30,000 nucleotides of DNA from Balamuthia mandrillaris (GCA_031835245.1 JAVKOQ010000028.1:1-30000), one strand, 5' to 3'. Shown: positions 8,801 through 22,705, counted from the stretch's first letter. The notes: generated by a model from the letters alone, not told the origin. Made by a program: numbers and translations.

Positions 8801-11800
8801 CCACTAGCGCTGTCAAAGATAATGTACTTCACCCGCAGTTCTTTCGCTCCATCATCACCATTGGCATTAAAGAAGGGATAGTTCGAAGTCGCTCCCACCG
8901 AAGAAAGATACAAACAATTGCCACCGCATTCGTTTACATATTGTTGAAGTTCTCCGGTGATGTCTTTGCTGAAGGGAGAAGATGGTTCTTGCTTCGACGA
9001 AGCTGATGCAGAAGAACTGCTTCTCCTTCTACTTCCTGCTCTTCTTCTGTTGTTTTTATTGTTATTGCTGTGGCTTGATCCTTCTTCGCCGGTGGCAACG
9101 TAACTGGCAGAAAGAATTTGCAGTTTGACGTTGTTTAGATCCATAATTGATATTTGAGGGCCGCTCTCATCCGAAGAAGAAGATGACGAAGTAGGGGTAG
9201 CAGAAGAGGAGCGTCGAAGGACAGAAATAGGAGAGGTAGGAGAGGTAGACATCTTTGAAAGCTCGGAAATAAACTCGGTAAAGGAGTACTTGCCATCTTT
9301 CTCTTTCTCCTTGTCTTTCTCCTTTTCCTTGTCTTTGTTTTTGGTGCTCGTTTCAGAAGGAGAAGTGCCTTTGGATTGGATGGCTCCTTCCTCTTCCACC
9401 TTTCGTCGAAGATTGAGATTGACGGAAGAAACGGCTAAACGAGTGACGCAAACAAGTTCTACTAAGCTCTGGAAGTAGGAAGAATACAGTTGGTTGTTGC
9501 TCTGTTTTTCCAGCTCATAAATGCGATTGATTTTGTTGCGTATTGTCATAAGTTTGTTGAGTGGCACCAACGCTACGATAACGAAAAAATCAGGATGGGT
9601 GGGTAGAAAAAATAAAAGTAAAAAGCACACAGAGAGAGCATAGAGAGGAGAATGAAAACGCACCTTTCTTTTGTACAGCTAGAGGAGCCTGCGGAATCTC
9701 CTGAATCACTCGAATGAGGAGCTGGATACCCCTCATCTTCGACGCCCTCTTCGCGTAACGAACGTACCACATGAGAGCCTCACAAAGGTCTATAATGTAC
9801 TCGTTGCGAATGATGGACTCCTTCGCGTCTGACATCAATAGCTCCAACAGCCAGTAGCCCAACTCAAAGTTGAGTCCATCTAACGCCTCCCTGTCGTTCA
9901 ACCGAAAGACTAACGGAATGATGGAGAAGCGAACGCCCCAATAGGTAGTTCCAGGTCCGCTAGTGAAGCGATACCAGAAACGGTCTGAGTGAATGACCAA
10001 GGGGCGGAAATTAGAGCCTCTACCCTGGAAGCGTTGGATAAGGTCCTGATGCAGCTCATCACGGTAGAAGGAGACGCTGGTCATCATCTCCGAGTGGTTG
10101 ATGGAACAGCGGGAGTCGAAGCGGATCATGAGGCTGCTGGCTCCTGGTATGTGGAACTTGGAGCGAACATCCACGTTGGGACGGTAAGGGTGCTCAGACT
10201 CTTCCACCAGAACGGGGGGAGGCACTTCCACAGCTTGAATAAAGTGGATGATGCACTCTTTTGTCAGTGTTTGCACTAACGATGGAGAGGAAGAGAAAGA
10301 AGCCTCTTCCATATCGTCTGATGATGAGGACTGAGTGTCTTGATTTTTTTGTTGAGTTCTGTTGTTGAGACTAGAGCGTAAACGTCCTCGTTTGGAGTAT
10401 TGTTGGTAGTCGATTTGGAGAGGGATCGCTCGTGCTGGTTCTTCCTTGAGAAGAGCGGCAAGCTTGGCTCTAAACGTATCCAACAAGGGTGACCCTTGTT
10501 GCGCCTTTTCGTGGTTGGATGAGAACAAGAAAATAGATAAAAAATAAAGCAAAGCAGATAATAAAGAAGGAAAATACGCACTCGTCCAGAAGATTCAGCT
10601 CCAGAATACAAAAACTCGGCACTAGCCAACTTGAGAAGGTCCATCACGCTCTTCATCGATTCTTGTGAGTCGATGGCAATCGGGAATGTCGGCCATTCGG
10701 CTATCAGTGACAACATTGCTCTACGCACTTTGAGAATGGCCAACGCTGTTTCTACCTCCACCACTTTTTATGCATTGGTTAACGAAGGAAAGAAGTGAAG
10801 AATGAAATAAAATATCAACGTACAAGCATTCTTGATCTTGACAGGAGCAGCAGTACAAAGCTCGACACATGGGTCTTGCCACATATCTCTTGGTTTCTCC
10901 AAAACCTGGAAAGAAAACCAAAACGAGCGCTTGCTGCATGTGTCCGCATCGAAGAACCGCAGCTCTACCATCAGAAGGTCTGGATTTACTGCTGTTACGA
11001 CTCCTGTTCTTCCCGCAAACTATTTTGGTTTGGTATTAGGAAAAGAAATTCAAGAGCGACTTAACAAAACAAAAGAAAGATATAACATCACCATGTCCAT
11101 AGAAGGATGCCAAGAGGGAGTTTGGGAGTTAACAGCTGCGCTAGGAGAGACGCAAAGCAGCATGCCGGGCGTTATTTCCTTGATGGTCACCGTCTCCAGC
11201 TCTCTGCCTTGTCGCTGCGTGCGAGCAATTTGTATCGGCGCATCCGCCCCTATCTCATCGTCCAAGTATCGTCCTCCTTCTTGTGACTCACTACTCGTTT
11301 GGAAGAGCTCATCCTCTTCCTCTCGTTCAAAGTTGGTGAACTCATCTTCATCTTCTGCTTCTTGCTCTTGTGGTTCTTCTTCTTCCATTGCAGCTGTGGC
11401 AGTCGTGGAGGAAGTTGAAGAGGATGAAGAGGATGAAGATGCAGCTATTGCATTCAATATTTCAGGAGGAATATCATCGCCATTCTCTCCGCCGTTTTGC
11501 ACCAACAATTGTTGCAACCATTGTTCTTGCCGCTCCGCATCTTCCTGGCGACTCCGTTCCAAACTTTCTGCTTCCATTCGTTCTTTTTTTATTTTGCAAA
11601 TGAGTTGAGCAGAGAGAGAGAGGGAAAGAGGAAGACAGAGAGATAACAGAGACGAGAAGAGAAGTAAAAAGAAAGCAAACCTAATTCTCTAAAGCCGTTC
11701 TCAAATAGCCAATTCGCTGCAACTTGCATGTCGTCATTGGACTTTTCCAAAGCGATAACACATAGCTCAAGTGGGAACATTGGAGTCATCGATTGCAACA

Positions 11801-14800
11801 TTTCAGCCTACAATGAAACATCGGTCAAGTTCATTTATGTGTGAGATACGTGAGGAAAAGTAAAGGAGAAAGGAAAAGAAACGTACATCAGTGCGCCGCT
11901 TGATTTCAACAGGGGTAAGCGAACTCGTTTGCTCCGCGTTCTCTACCAACTGTTCTACATAGTTTTCCGGCAATATCTCCATGTAGTTGTAATAAAACCG
12001 TTCCTGTCCAAAGTTCACCACAACACGACACCGATCAGTTGCTATCCACAACGCAGGACTGAATCTACCGTTAACGTTGTCGAAAGCGGGGCCGAGAGTC
12101 TGTCCGTTCTTCGTGAAGAAGAGAATGCCAAGTCTGTGGGACCAACCGCAACCGATCACGTCACCGACGCCGCAGCGAGGGCCGTAGGCGGGGTCCACGG
12201 GAAGGTCGGAGTTGTGGTAGGTGGCTCCCTCGTCAGCCTGGAAGCAATAGCTGTTGTTGCCGGGACTACCAAAGAGCGGCATGCCATCACGATACAGTCC
12301 TATTGCAACTCTAAAAAAAATCCATCAACAAAACAAAGCAACAAAGATTATAGAAGATAGGAGAGAAAGCAAAAACGGGAAGCTAGATTCGCGAGAAGGA
12401 TCTCACCAACCTTGGATATTTATGGCCTTCCGAAGAAGAGGCGCCAGAGTTGTTGCGTTTCTCGCCAAGGATTTTGACTTCAAAGTAAAAAGCAGGAACA
12501 GTGTTGGGAATGGAGTAGTTAGCTTTGGCAAGGCCAATGCTTTGGGGATCTAGACATTGGCCCATCATCAAACGAGGATTACGCAGAGAAAACGCGATGT
12601 TTCGTGCAGTTCCTGTTTTGTTTGTCGTGTGAGAGAAAAAAAGAAAGGGGAATAAAAGGAGCAGAAAGGAGAAGGTCAAACCTCGATCCATAGCCGTAGG
12701 AAGGTGGAATTGCAACAAATTCAATGGAGAGTATTTAAGACGGCTCGTTCTGTTCCATCGATCACGAACAGCATAAATCTCATCCTTGAAAACAAACTTC
12801 TTCATCGTTTTTTCATCCTCTTTATCAATGGTTTCATCTTTGCGCCCTCCTTCCTCTTTGTGGTGTTGTGTTGGATAAAACTGATCGCGAATGCCGTAAA
12901 GCAATTCCCATAAACGGTCCTCGATCTTTTCCATGTTTTCGAGACTGTGAAACTCATCCAGTTGAGTGGGAGAGATGGCCATCTTCAATAAAGTCGGAAA
13001 CAGCTTTTGAGCGTAAAGCTCTGAAGTGGAGGAGCCATTCTTGTCGGCAAGAGCAGTGCAGAGATATTTCAACACGCGGGAACGCAGTTGATGGAAAAGA
13101 AGATCAGCAGCGCAGTGACCAGCATCTACTTCCTCTTCATCTTTATATTGCAAAAAGGAAAAAAAAAACGTCAGAAGAACAAAAGAAATAAAGGAGGGAG
13201 AAAGAAAGATACCATCACTAAGTGTTTCGTCTTCCTCGAAGATGATATTGTCAACATCTATAAACTCTTCGTGAGAGTCACTAGCGGAGTTCTCAATGGA
13301 GGAATCCGAGTCTTGTTTCTTCAAGAAAGCGGACTTAACGGGACCCATTGCAGGGTTCGCTGTATTACAAATCTCGCAGTTTTGAGCGGCCGGTATGTTG
13401 ATAAATGTGCACGCTGGACAAGACCACGGTTCCTTTTTGACTTGTGAAGAGGACGACTTATCCTTTATGAAATGTTGTAAGAATACGTCCAGAACAGCGC
13501 AAAGAAAAACTAGAAATAAACCTTCTTAGCCTTTGGCTTAAGCTTTGGTTTCACTTGAGCTTTAGCAATCTTGCTAAGGCGGGAGTTGTTGGTTGAATTC
13601 TTGTTGCCTCCTGTTCCAGCGCTAGAAGAAAGGAGATCAGAGCGACGACTTTTTGTTTGCAAAGGCTCCACTGCAAAAAGAATGACGGAGGGAATCACAT
13701 CCGCTGTAATCGGGAACCTTTCCGTGTTGGCAGCAATCTACACTCATCAAATATAAATAAGAAGGAAGAAGGGAAGAAGAAGGAAGAAAAAACAAACCTC
13801 AGGAATAGGTCGGAGCATTTCGGAAGAGACCTTGATGATCTGTCCCATATTAGAATCGAAGATGACTCTGGCTTCCGCAGAGTCACGATCATAGAAGGTG
13901 ACAGTGCCAGTCTCCTGCTGCGCTCCCTCGGTTTTGGTCACCACTCTTGCTCCCACTCTCATGCGATCGGTGTGTCCACCAATAATGCTGAGCGCAGCAA
14001 AAGCTCTCCACAAGATTTTATGGTTATTGTTGCTGTTGCTCTTAAGAAGGTCGTTGTAGAATGAAGAGCGTATGGTTTGAGTAGCAGGATCAACCATGGA
14101 AGGAATCTTTTGGATGGCTTGCAACATGGCTTGTTGTAACAACGTCGTCCATTGAGGAATGTAAGAAGAACTAGTGGTAGTATTCAGGAGGTGACGGAAG
14201 AGCATGACCATTTCAGAGATTTCGTTGAACTTGACCTGTCCGTCGCGATAGTTCTGCAAGGAGGGGGAGAGTGTTTTGGAGGGAGACAAAGGATTTTGGA
14301 AAAGTGATATGTTGGCCGTACCCTCTTCCTCCGTTTCTATGTTCATCGCTAACAGTCCTGAAAACATTGATGAAGAAGATGATGGCGAAGAGGAAGAGGA
14401 AGAAGAGGAGGAGGCAGCACGATCAGTGTGAATCTGAATCTCCAACGCTCGACCTATCACATCGAAGAAGCAGTGAATGAAGGCCATTTCTGGAGTCAAA
14501 TCATCTTCATCTGTCTTTGTCCCTTGCTCCAGTTCCATCATCGATCCATTCTCTTCCGGCGTAGTGCCAACGGCATGAAGCAAATCTTTCCTAGAGCAAC
14601 AAAACAGCTCATCCCAGTCTTGGTAAAGACGTAATTCTTGTCTCAATTCTGCGTTTGTGATGAATAAAGCGGGATCAATCTTAGGCAGTACGTGACGAAG
14701 CAAACGCAACACTAGTCGTTGAATGCGAGGTGTGCCCAAACGTAACAGCTGCAAGAAGACTTTGAGAACTTTGGGAGAGGTCATCACTCCAGAAGAAGAG

Positions 14801-17800
14801 GTTGAAAGTGCGGATGCGGAACGACGAAGGTTTATCTTCGGGGATAAAGTGGAAGAAGCAGAAGAAGGAACAGCAAGAGTTGCTGCTCGACTGGAAAGCA
14901 TTGGAGAGGAAGAGGGAGAAGCAGAAGAGGAAGATGCTGATGATGAAGAGGAAGAAACAAGAGCAAGAACGGTTGAAACTTCGCCTTCTCCTTCACGAAT
15001 GCTAATGACGCCCAAAAGCATAAGCATGGAGTAACAGAATCGTTCCTCTTGATGATAGTCATCAATCTTGTGGTAGTGATTGGTCGCTATTTGAGAGCTT
15101 ACCTCTCCGCCACCATTTTCAAATTCTGTTTCGTCGTCTTGTTCGCCTCCTCTGATCACCGTTTGCGACACAAAATTCTTTCTCTTTTGTCCTAGTTTTG
15201 CGATAGAGCCTGTGATATCCGAAAATATTACATCCAGCACGTGTTGCTGGAATGTATCTAACTTGTCTGTTACTTTTTCTTCTTCCTCTTTCGTCTTTGC
15301 ATCCGTTATCATCGTCGTTTGTTCTTTGTTGTTAGCGCCGTTGTTGTTAGCCTCACGAGATCCTTTGTTCTGACCAACGCACACAATAACTAGTAAACGG
15401 TAAGTAAGGCTCGCCAAGTGCTTGAAACGTTGATCCAGTTTCTTGTCACAACTCTTTTCTTCCGCATTTGTTTCTGAATGCTGTTTTCCTTTGTTTAGTA
15501 CTTCCTCTTTCTCGCTTTCGGTAAGATATTGTTGAGATGAGGATGAAGAAGCGTGCAAGCCTTGGAAAGTTAACTTGCGCAGAGTGTCAAAAATTTGGAC
15601 GTGCATGAGGAATGGATGGTCTTTGGGCATGAAAGACAAGCACCATGCTTGCAATGAGAGGGCTCGTGTAGTTGGATCCAACGACTCATTTACCAATAAC
15701 TGAATAAAATTGTGTTAGCATCGAACTTTGCTAAAAAAAAGACAGGAAAGAGACGTTACCTTTGCCAAGTATGAATACAAATGTACAAACGATACTTCTA
15801 ATTTCTTCTCAAAGGCAGGGCCGCATGCCTTTAGTTTTGAACAAAAGGGGTTACAAAGGTGAGGCAAAGAAGCATGGGATGAAAAAGGTAGTTTTTTTTT
15901 CGCGTACCAAAACATCTTTCAGATAATGCCGCATGGTGACCAGCGCGGGACCTACCACTTTGAGCATGTCATGTTGCACCGAGGTCAACTTCAAGCTCGT
16001 TAGCAACTCGTACAACGCGTTCAACGCTGCTATCCTTCCCCTATTTTCCGATTATTATGATTTTAGAGTGGAAAAAAAGACAACGAAATGACACCTCTCT
16101 CTCATTTACAAACCTTGCTCTGGTCAATCTCCTGTTCAACAGCTCTATGAGTGTCGAGGTAGATCCACTTTCTCCCTCGTTCTGTATGAACGAAAAGATA
16201 TGAACGGGTAGGGTAGCAAAAAGGTTTTGTCTTCTCTGTCTGCGTCCCTTGCTGTTGGTCAAAAAGCCTCTTCCCTGTTGGTGGTGATGCCTGTGATGAC
16301 TTTGAAGCGCTTGCCAAGTTTCAAAGAGAGATTTCCACAGCTGCAAAGAGGACTTGTCCTCTTGACTCTCCTGCGATTGACGAAGACTGACAAAGTTTCT
16401 TTGCTGCTTGTCCTTCTTCTTGTTGAGCCTGCGTGACATAGTTGGCGAGAGAGCGGAGGACATGGAGGAGATGAACTTCTCCTCCGTGGTAAGAAACTCC
16501 TCCTCCTCTCCACAGGCCCCGCCATGTCCCAAGGAAGTTGAGGATGAGAGCCCAGGGGTAGAGGTGCAAGATTTCAGACGAAGCAACAGCTTCATGTTCT
16601 CGATGACTTGATTGCTGAGCTCAAAGTATTTAGCACTATTTCAGGGTACAAGCAAACGGTTAGCACGGAAAAACAAGATGAGGTTGGTGAAATTAAGAAA
16701 AAGAAAGGGGAAAAACGGAAAACTCACTTTGGATCCGCAAATTCGGGCTGTCTCTCCTTTTCCTTGTCTGGCAAAGTCTCACCACGTTGCCTGGCCAGTT
16801 CTCTTTCTTCCTCCAGACGTTCCTCCTCCTGCAACAATCTATGTTGCGAGGTCTGCACGATCCATCGCCTCACCTTTTGAGCCTCCCTACAAATCTCTAC
16901 CAGTTGGCTGGTCTGTTCCTCTGTGCGCGTCTCGGAGTTCAGGGCTGCTGCCGCTAGTCCCAAATGCTTCACGTTGGTGGCGATGTAATAGCGTGTCGCG
17001 AGAGCGACATGAGAGCCTCCCATCATGTCTGTAGGCGACATGGGCAAGTGTTTGCGTGTGAGAGTGAGAAACATTTTCGCTCCCACCGAGTTCTCATCTT
17101 TGATAAAGTCTTCCAAGAACTCTGCTGCCTCGTCTGCTTTTTTACGTTTTCTTCCTTTCCTTCTGTTATTGCTAGCTGCTCTGCTTCTGCTTTTCCTTCT
17201 TTCTCCTTCTTCCGCTTGCTCTTCCCCTTCCTCTTCCTCTTCCTCTTCTTCCGCTTCCATCTTGTCTTGTGGTTTTTTGGAAGAAGGGGAATCTTCTTCA
17301 AACATTTGCTCCTCTTCCCATCCACCGCTAAAGAGCGGAGACTGCAACAAAGGCTCATAACGTTTTTCCAAGGATGTAACTCTCGGTCCAATGAGCATAC
17401 AACCTAAAGTGTTGGCCGTAAGGTGAGCCACTGTTCTTTCAAGCTCGTAAAGCCAGCTGCGGCATTGCCCCAACACCAAAGGAGTGACAATGCAACGATA
17501 GCCCCAGTAGGTTTGGAAGGAGTTGGAGTGGAAATGAAATACGACAGTGTCGCCGGGCACGATGATCGGAACTTTGGGCCAATTGGTGCTTGGGCCACAA
17601 AATTTGGTCAGAATAGGCTCTGTTTGGAACGGTCCTCGGTACAGCTGAAGCCAATCCCCGTTGTCCTTTTAAAACAAACCAATACAAATGAGAAACATGA
17701 GACAAGAAAAAGAAGTGAGCTAACTAAGCCCAGGAATAAAAGAGGACGTAAGAAGTACTTTGGTACTGCATCTGGGATCAAAGGTTACGCATAAGTGAGT

Positions 17801-18297
17801 GGCACCTGGAATGGTGATGACCTTCTCCTCATCAGCATCCGGGTAGTACTTATGAGGGCTTTCCACTTCCATAGCAGGCGCCATCGCATTGCCATAACAA
17901 GAGGAAGAGACCACTCGCTCTGTGTCCAAATAGTCCATTTCCTCAGCGGTGATGGCAGTGGACTTTATGTTAAACGAGTCCAGCCGCTTCATAAACTCCA
18001 CCAACAGTGGCAACATATTCTCTGAAAGCTCATCTCGAAAGTCAAAGTACCGCCAGACATAGGGAGCAGTGGCAGAGCTGGCTTGCGTCACAGTAGAGGG
18101 AGGGCTCAAAGTGGGAGAGCAGAAAAGCGACACAGCTAAGAGAAGGTAGCGTAAAAGTTGGTTGAGAGGAGAAGCGTCTATGCTGCGAAGGAGATATGCG
18201 TCCATCGATTTGCCTGGACTATTACCTATTAATAAACAGTTCATTAAAGAGATTTCAAAGGGAAAGAAGAGTCTAAAAGGGACATTATAAAGAAAAC

Positions 18298-18334
<37 letters not shown>

Positions 18335-20000
18335 GTGTCAAAAACAAGTTGGTAGCAAAAACAGCATCCTGAAACTCAATAGCAAGCTCCAGCGTAAGTC
18401 GCACATACAACAGGAACATGCGGAACGCAGGGTCTTGGTTGTCCTTGCAACAAACAACCTGCCGAATGAGATCTTTTTGCAAAGCTGTCAACAGAGTCAA
18501 CGATGGGAGATAAGGCAGATCTCCCTTTGAAGAGGACTTGGTGTCGTCCTTGTCTTTGTCTTTGGAAGAAGGCATTGCCTGTGATGCTTCCTCCTCTGGT
18601 TGTTGGTAAGAAGTAGCAGCACGAGAGATGGCTTGCTTGGCACGGTTCCACACATGATTGGTGAGCATATACAAAAGACTCTTTCTGAACTGCTTTTCTT
18701 CTTCTTTCTCTTCCTTCACACTCAACCGTCGGCTACGTTTGTGCTCTTCTTGCTCTTGCAGGCTTGGAAGGCTTTTCTTGACAGGGGAGGTTTGTGTTGC
18801 TGGTTTATCTTGGGAAGTTGATGAAGTTGCTGAGGATGATGATGACGTTTCTGCTTTTTCCTTGCCCTTGGATTTGTCTTCTACGTCAGATGACGATGGC
18901 ATTGCTTCTTTGGCTGAAGTAGTATTAAAGAACAAATAGCAAGGAGGGATGATCACATGAGAAAACAAACAAAGAAAGGGAACAAACCGAGTAAGTGACT
19001 AGGAAGAAGGGGAAAAAGAGGGAAGAGAAAGAGGGAAACGAAACGACGAAAGAGAAAGAGAAAGAGAAAGAGAACATTAAGGACAACAAGGAATGAAGGC
19101 GTTACCAGCTGCTTGAAGCTCAAGAAAGTTGGCCACCTCTTCTGATAAGGACAAGTGGAGGTTGGGCAGTTCTGCCAACCTCGCCAGTAACACCTTCAGA
19201 ACGCCAACTTCCTCCGAGTCACAATTGTTGAAGAGGTTGAGCACAAACTCACCCCTTCGTGTCTTGAGCTCCTCCTCCGCACGCTTATCCCAACACCTAC
19301 GAATTACGCCCAATCGCATGTGTGAGCGAAGAAGTGCCAAGTGACTGTTCTCTAGCTGCTTCTTTCTCAAGGAAAGCAGCGTATCAAAACTGGATGTGCC
19401 TGGTTTTCAAGGAGTGATATATTTAATGAGCAACAGCGAAAGAGACACAAGAAATAGAAGAAAGAGGAAAATAAGAAATGGGAATAGAGAATAGAGAAAA
19501 AAGAGCAGATAAGAAAAGAACAAGCGAACGAGAAGAGAGAAAGAAAGAGGACGAGAGCAGAAGAAAGAGTTACTGTGAGCACAAATGGAAGCTATTTCCT
19601 TGGTCAGCCACTTGATCTGTGTTTGGTTGAGGTGCAGGTACTGCTCGCAGAGCAGGGCGAGCGCGTTCTCAATGTCCCTCCCCTTCTCCTTCCGCCGCTT
19701 CAGCTTGGCCAGCAGCTCATCATCGCTGGCCCAGCGCGTCTGCGAACTCTCCAGCCGGCCGAGGTGGCGCGTGACCACCCACTCGTCATCCAGCAGGTTG
19801 AACCAGCTCTCCTCCAGCTCTTGCAGCCGCTCCAGGTCCTCGTTCAGGGTGGAGAGCAATGAGGAAAGGGAGAAGAGATCCGCTCCGCCACCTCCAGGAG
19901 ATTGGGCGGTGTTAGAGGGAGGTGGTCCGCCGCTGTTGCCACCCGATTGTGTTGTGCCGGCATGGGCGGAGGTTTGTAGCGTGGAATCGATGTTTCCCAT
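5805..20000 (-). CDS. Giant HECT-type E3 ubiquitin ligase (HECTD4/HERC-like)
   Basis: Twenty-five exons on the minus strand: 19574-20000, 19106-19399, 18335-18913, 17759-18225, 16728-17665, 16114-16635, 15908-16040, 15760-15828, 13798-15699, 13522-13737, 13213-13462, 12682-13140, 12411-12612, 11887-12310, 11681-11807, 11092-11582, 10824-11019, 10582-10763, 9664-10504, 8730-9572, 8534-8650, 7964-8464, 7214-7858, 6491-7085, 5805-6387. They sum to 12003 nt, i.e. 4000 residues, with every junction in phase. An in-frame TAA lies two codons before the ATG. Domains in order: a CUB-like beta module (about 561-655), a RanBP2 zinc finger (C1864, C1867, C1878, C1881), SPRY (about 2120-2265), UBA (about 2297-2336), a second CUB-like module (about 2731-2826), a laminin-G-like domain (about 3230-3390) and C-terminal HECT (about 3640-4000). 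The catalytic cysteine is C3956 in SHTCFFQLELPRYSS (codon 5940-5942). It would pass ubiquitin from an E2 to substrates. UBA and the zinc finger suggest ubiquitin binding. Length resembles human HECTD4, but orthology is unproven. Confidence 0.9.
18302..18331. repeat. (AG)15 microsatellite in a HECT gene intron
   Basis: A perfect dinucleotide run in the intron 18226-18334, ending within 4 nt of the donor. On the sense strand it is (CT)15, lying just after the 5' splice site. Confidence 0.9.
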
Positions 20001-20073
20001 CCCTTAACGCTATATCCTTTGTTTTCGTTTATCTGTTTCTTCAGAAATGAAAATAGATTGGTTTTTGATGAGA

Positions 20074-20105
<32 letters not shown>

Positions 20106-20699
20106 TAGAAAGAGAAGAAGGAAAAATAAAAAGCCTTGAGTTAAATCGATTGTATAGTTTTAAAAAAAATAGGTCGTACCCTTTGGCGTGTTTTTTTTTT
20201 TTTTATTCTAGAAGTTTTTTTTGTCTCGTTTTATTTCCGAAGAAGAAGAAAAAGAAAGACCTTTTTTTTCTTCTTGCTGTCTCTCTCTTCTTCGGCAAGC
20301 GGGGAAAAAAACACGCGCGCTACTCTTTTTGTTGTTGTTCTTTTTCTTTCTCCTATTCGCTTTCTTTCTTTCTTGCTCTGTTATTTTTTTTGGCTGAAAG
20401 GAATGAAGGATAGGAGCCAGGACGTGAGACACAGCGTGCTAAGAGAGGCCATGGACAACGATAACGCGGGAACCGATCAATGGATCAAATCATTCAAACC
20501 ACCAATCAAAATGGGTAACATTTGGAATTTCGCCATAGATCGCAAATGTCGACAAAATAAACCTGTGCACTTTTTGTGGTCAAATTCATCACTAGGTTCG
20601 TGGCTCTGCTCCATTCGTGCACAAATGCTGCCCAATTAAAGTAGTAAGAAAGAAGAAAGAAAAGAAGAAAAAGATCCGAAACACACACCACGCACCGCA
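20001..20699. promoter_or_regulatory. Intergenic region between divergent HECT and AAMP genes
   Basis: About 700 bp between the two start codons, so it must hold both promoters. It contains a GA-rich tract (20072-20106) and long T runs (20191-20205). From about 20400 to 20600 the sequence is of more even composition. A short open frame there (20403-20639) is unrecognised and I do not call it a gene. No TATA box or known operator could be assigned. Confidence 0.5.
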
Positions 20700-22650
20700 A
20701 TGGACACCGCTGGAGGAGGAGGTGGTAAGGACGGCGAGGCTCCCTCGGTACAAGAGAACACAGCCCATAAAGTAGAAGAAGAAGCCGTAAGAGAGGAGCT
20801 TCGCGACAAGTTGACGCTCGAAGAGCCACAGAAGGACAAACAAGTGGAGGAAGAGGAGGGAATAATCATCGAAGAAGGCGAGGAGGAGGATTTGTTGGCG
20901 GGCGTGGACGACGATGTGTTGGTGGAAGGGGATGAGGTGGAGATCGTCTCGGGGGATGAGGATGAGGATGAAGGAGGAGAAGGCGGCGAGGGGGAGGGCG
21001 AAGAGGGAGGAGCGACCACCGATGGCGAGGAGGGCATGATGGAAATCCCCGACGACTCTGTTCAAGGCTTTTTCTCTCACACAGGTTTTTTTTTCCTTTC
21101 CTTCTCATTTTTTTTCTTTTTTTTTTTTGATTCGTTTTTCTTCTCTTTTGCACAAACAACAAAACCCAAAGACTCAGTCTACTGTGTGGCCCTCAACCAG
21201 AAACGGCCCAACATCGCGGCCACAGGCGGCGGTGACGACGTGGCCTACCTCTGGGACGTACAAACGGGGGAGACCCTGGCCAAGCTAGAGGGGCACACGG
21301 ACACGGTGGTCGACGTGGGCTTCAACCACGATGGCACGCTGCTGGCCACCGCCTGTATGGACGCCACGGTGAAGGTGTGGAACGTGGAGTCCGGAACCTT
21401 GGTGCAGACTTTGGACGGACCACAGGAGGGTGTGGATGTATGTCATTCTCCTCTCTCTCTCTCTCACTTCTTTATTCTTGCAGTCTCTCTGCTACTTTGT
21501 TTGTTATAACATGCTCACTCTTTCTTTTGTCTGTGTTTGCTTTTCCGTTTCTTTCAAACAAAGTGGATATCATGGCATCAAAAGGGTAACGTCGTCTTAG
21601 GCGGTTCCAGCGATGGTACTTGCTGGATGTGGCTGGCCTCCCTCGGCAAGTGCATGAACGTCTTTGCCGGGCACAATGGCCCTGTCACTTGTGGCGCCTT
21701 CTCTGGCAATGGCAAACGTGTGGTGACTGGCAGCGAGGACGGCACAGTGCGTGTGTGGGACCCGAAGACAGGTCAAACGGTGCACACTATCAAAGGACAC
21801 GGCTTCCATGAGGAGGGGGTTATCTGCCTGGACTGCCATCCGGAGGAGTCCATCGTCATCACGGGCTCACATGACCAGACAGCCAAGCTGGTCAACATTC
21901 GAACGGGGCGGGTCTTGGCTGACTTTACCGGTCACACGGAGTCTGTGGAGTCTGTTGGCTTTTGTAATGTGTACGTAGATATCTTTCTGTTATTATTGGT
22001 GCTGACGTTTATAATTTTCTTGTGTGTTAACATTTTCTTTTTCACTCTGTCGTCTCTGGTTTCTTTTCATGTGTTAGGCTTCCGTTGGCGGCGTCAGGCT
22101 CAATGGACTCTGAAATAAGGATTTGGGACCTGAATACAATGCAACTTCGGACCACATGCAAGGGACACGGTGATGGCATCGTCAAACTCAAATGGCATCC
22201 AACGGAGCCACTTTTGTATTCTTGTTCAGTGGATAGGAGTCTTCGTTTGTGGGATGGTCGAACAGGTACTTGCGTAAAGACGTGGGAGGGCCATCAGGAT
22301 ATCGTGCTGGACTTTGACATCTCTCCGTACGCTCTCTTCCATCCTATTATTGTTTTATTATTCTTCGTTTCTAATAAGACAAAAGTAGGGATGGAGAAAT
22401 GGTGGTCTCTTCCTCAGATGATAACGTGGCGCTGGTATTCAAGGTTCATGATGACGAAGAAGATGCTGGTGCTTCTTCATCATCCTCTGTTCCTGTTGAG
22501 GAAGACAAGGGAGAGGCGCCAACAGAACAAGAGGAAGAAGAAGAAGCCTCTTCCTCCACCACCAACATGGATGAGACATCAACCACACAACAAGAAACGA
22601 CGGAAACCGAAGAACAAGAAGGAGCAGGAGGTCCTCCCTCTTCTGAATAA
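20700..22650 (+). CDS. AAMP: AAMP/Sqt1-type WD40-repeat protein
   Basis: Exons 20700-21084, 21172-21437, 21564-21970, 22078-22326, 22389-22650; phases agree throughout; 522 residues. The N-terminal ~125 residues are strongly acidic, then WD40 repeats fill the middle (for example VAYLWDVQTGE, VKVWNVESGT, VRVWDPKTGQ, IRIWDLNTMQ, LRLWDGRTGT), ending in an acidic, threonine-rich tail. The segments ESVGFCNVLPLAASG and TGSHDQTAKLVNIRTG match the pattern of AAMP, the counterpart of yeast Sqt1. Sqt1 is a chaperone for ribosomal protein uL16 (Rpl10) whose acidic surface suits a basic client. That role here is inferred from the family. The stop codon overlaps AATAAA. Confidence 0.88.
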
Positions 22651-22705
22651 ACGATTCTCTTTCTCTGAAAGAACCAAAAAAAAAAAAGCGATGGATGCTG
22701 TTAAC

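Noticed and set aside
10906-10924. Apparent CAG acceptor and GT donor within a HECT exon
   Set aside because: The intron would be 19 nt. The uninterrupted frame continues the protein and keeps phase.
20403-20639. Short plus-strand open frame between the HECT and AAMP genes
   Set aside because: Unrecognised, no clear codon bias, and located in the shared promoter region.
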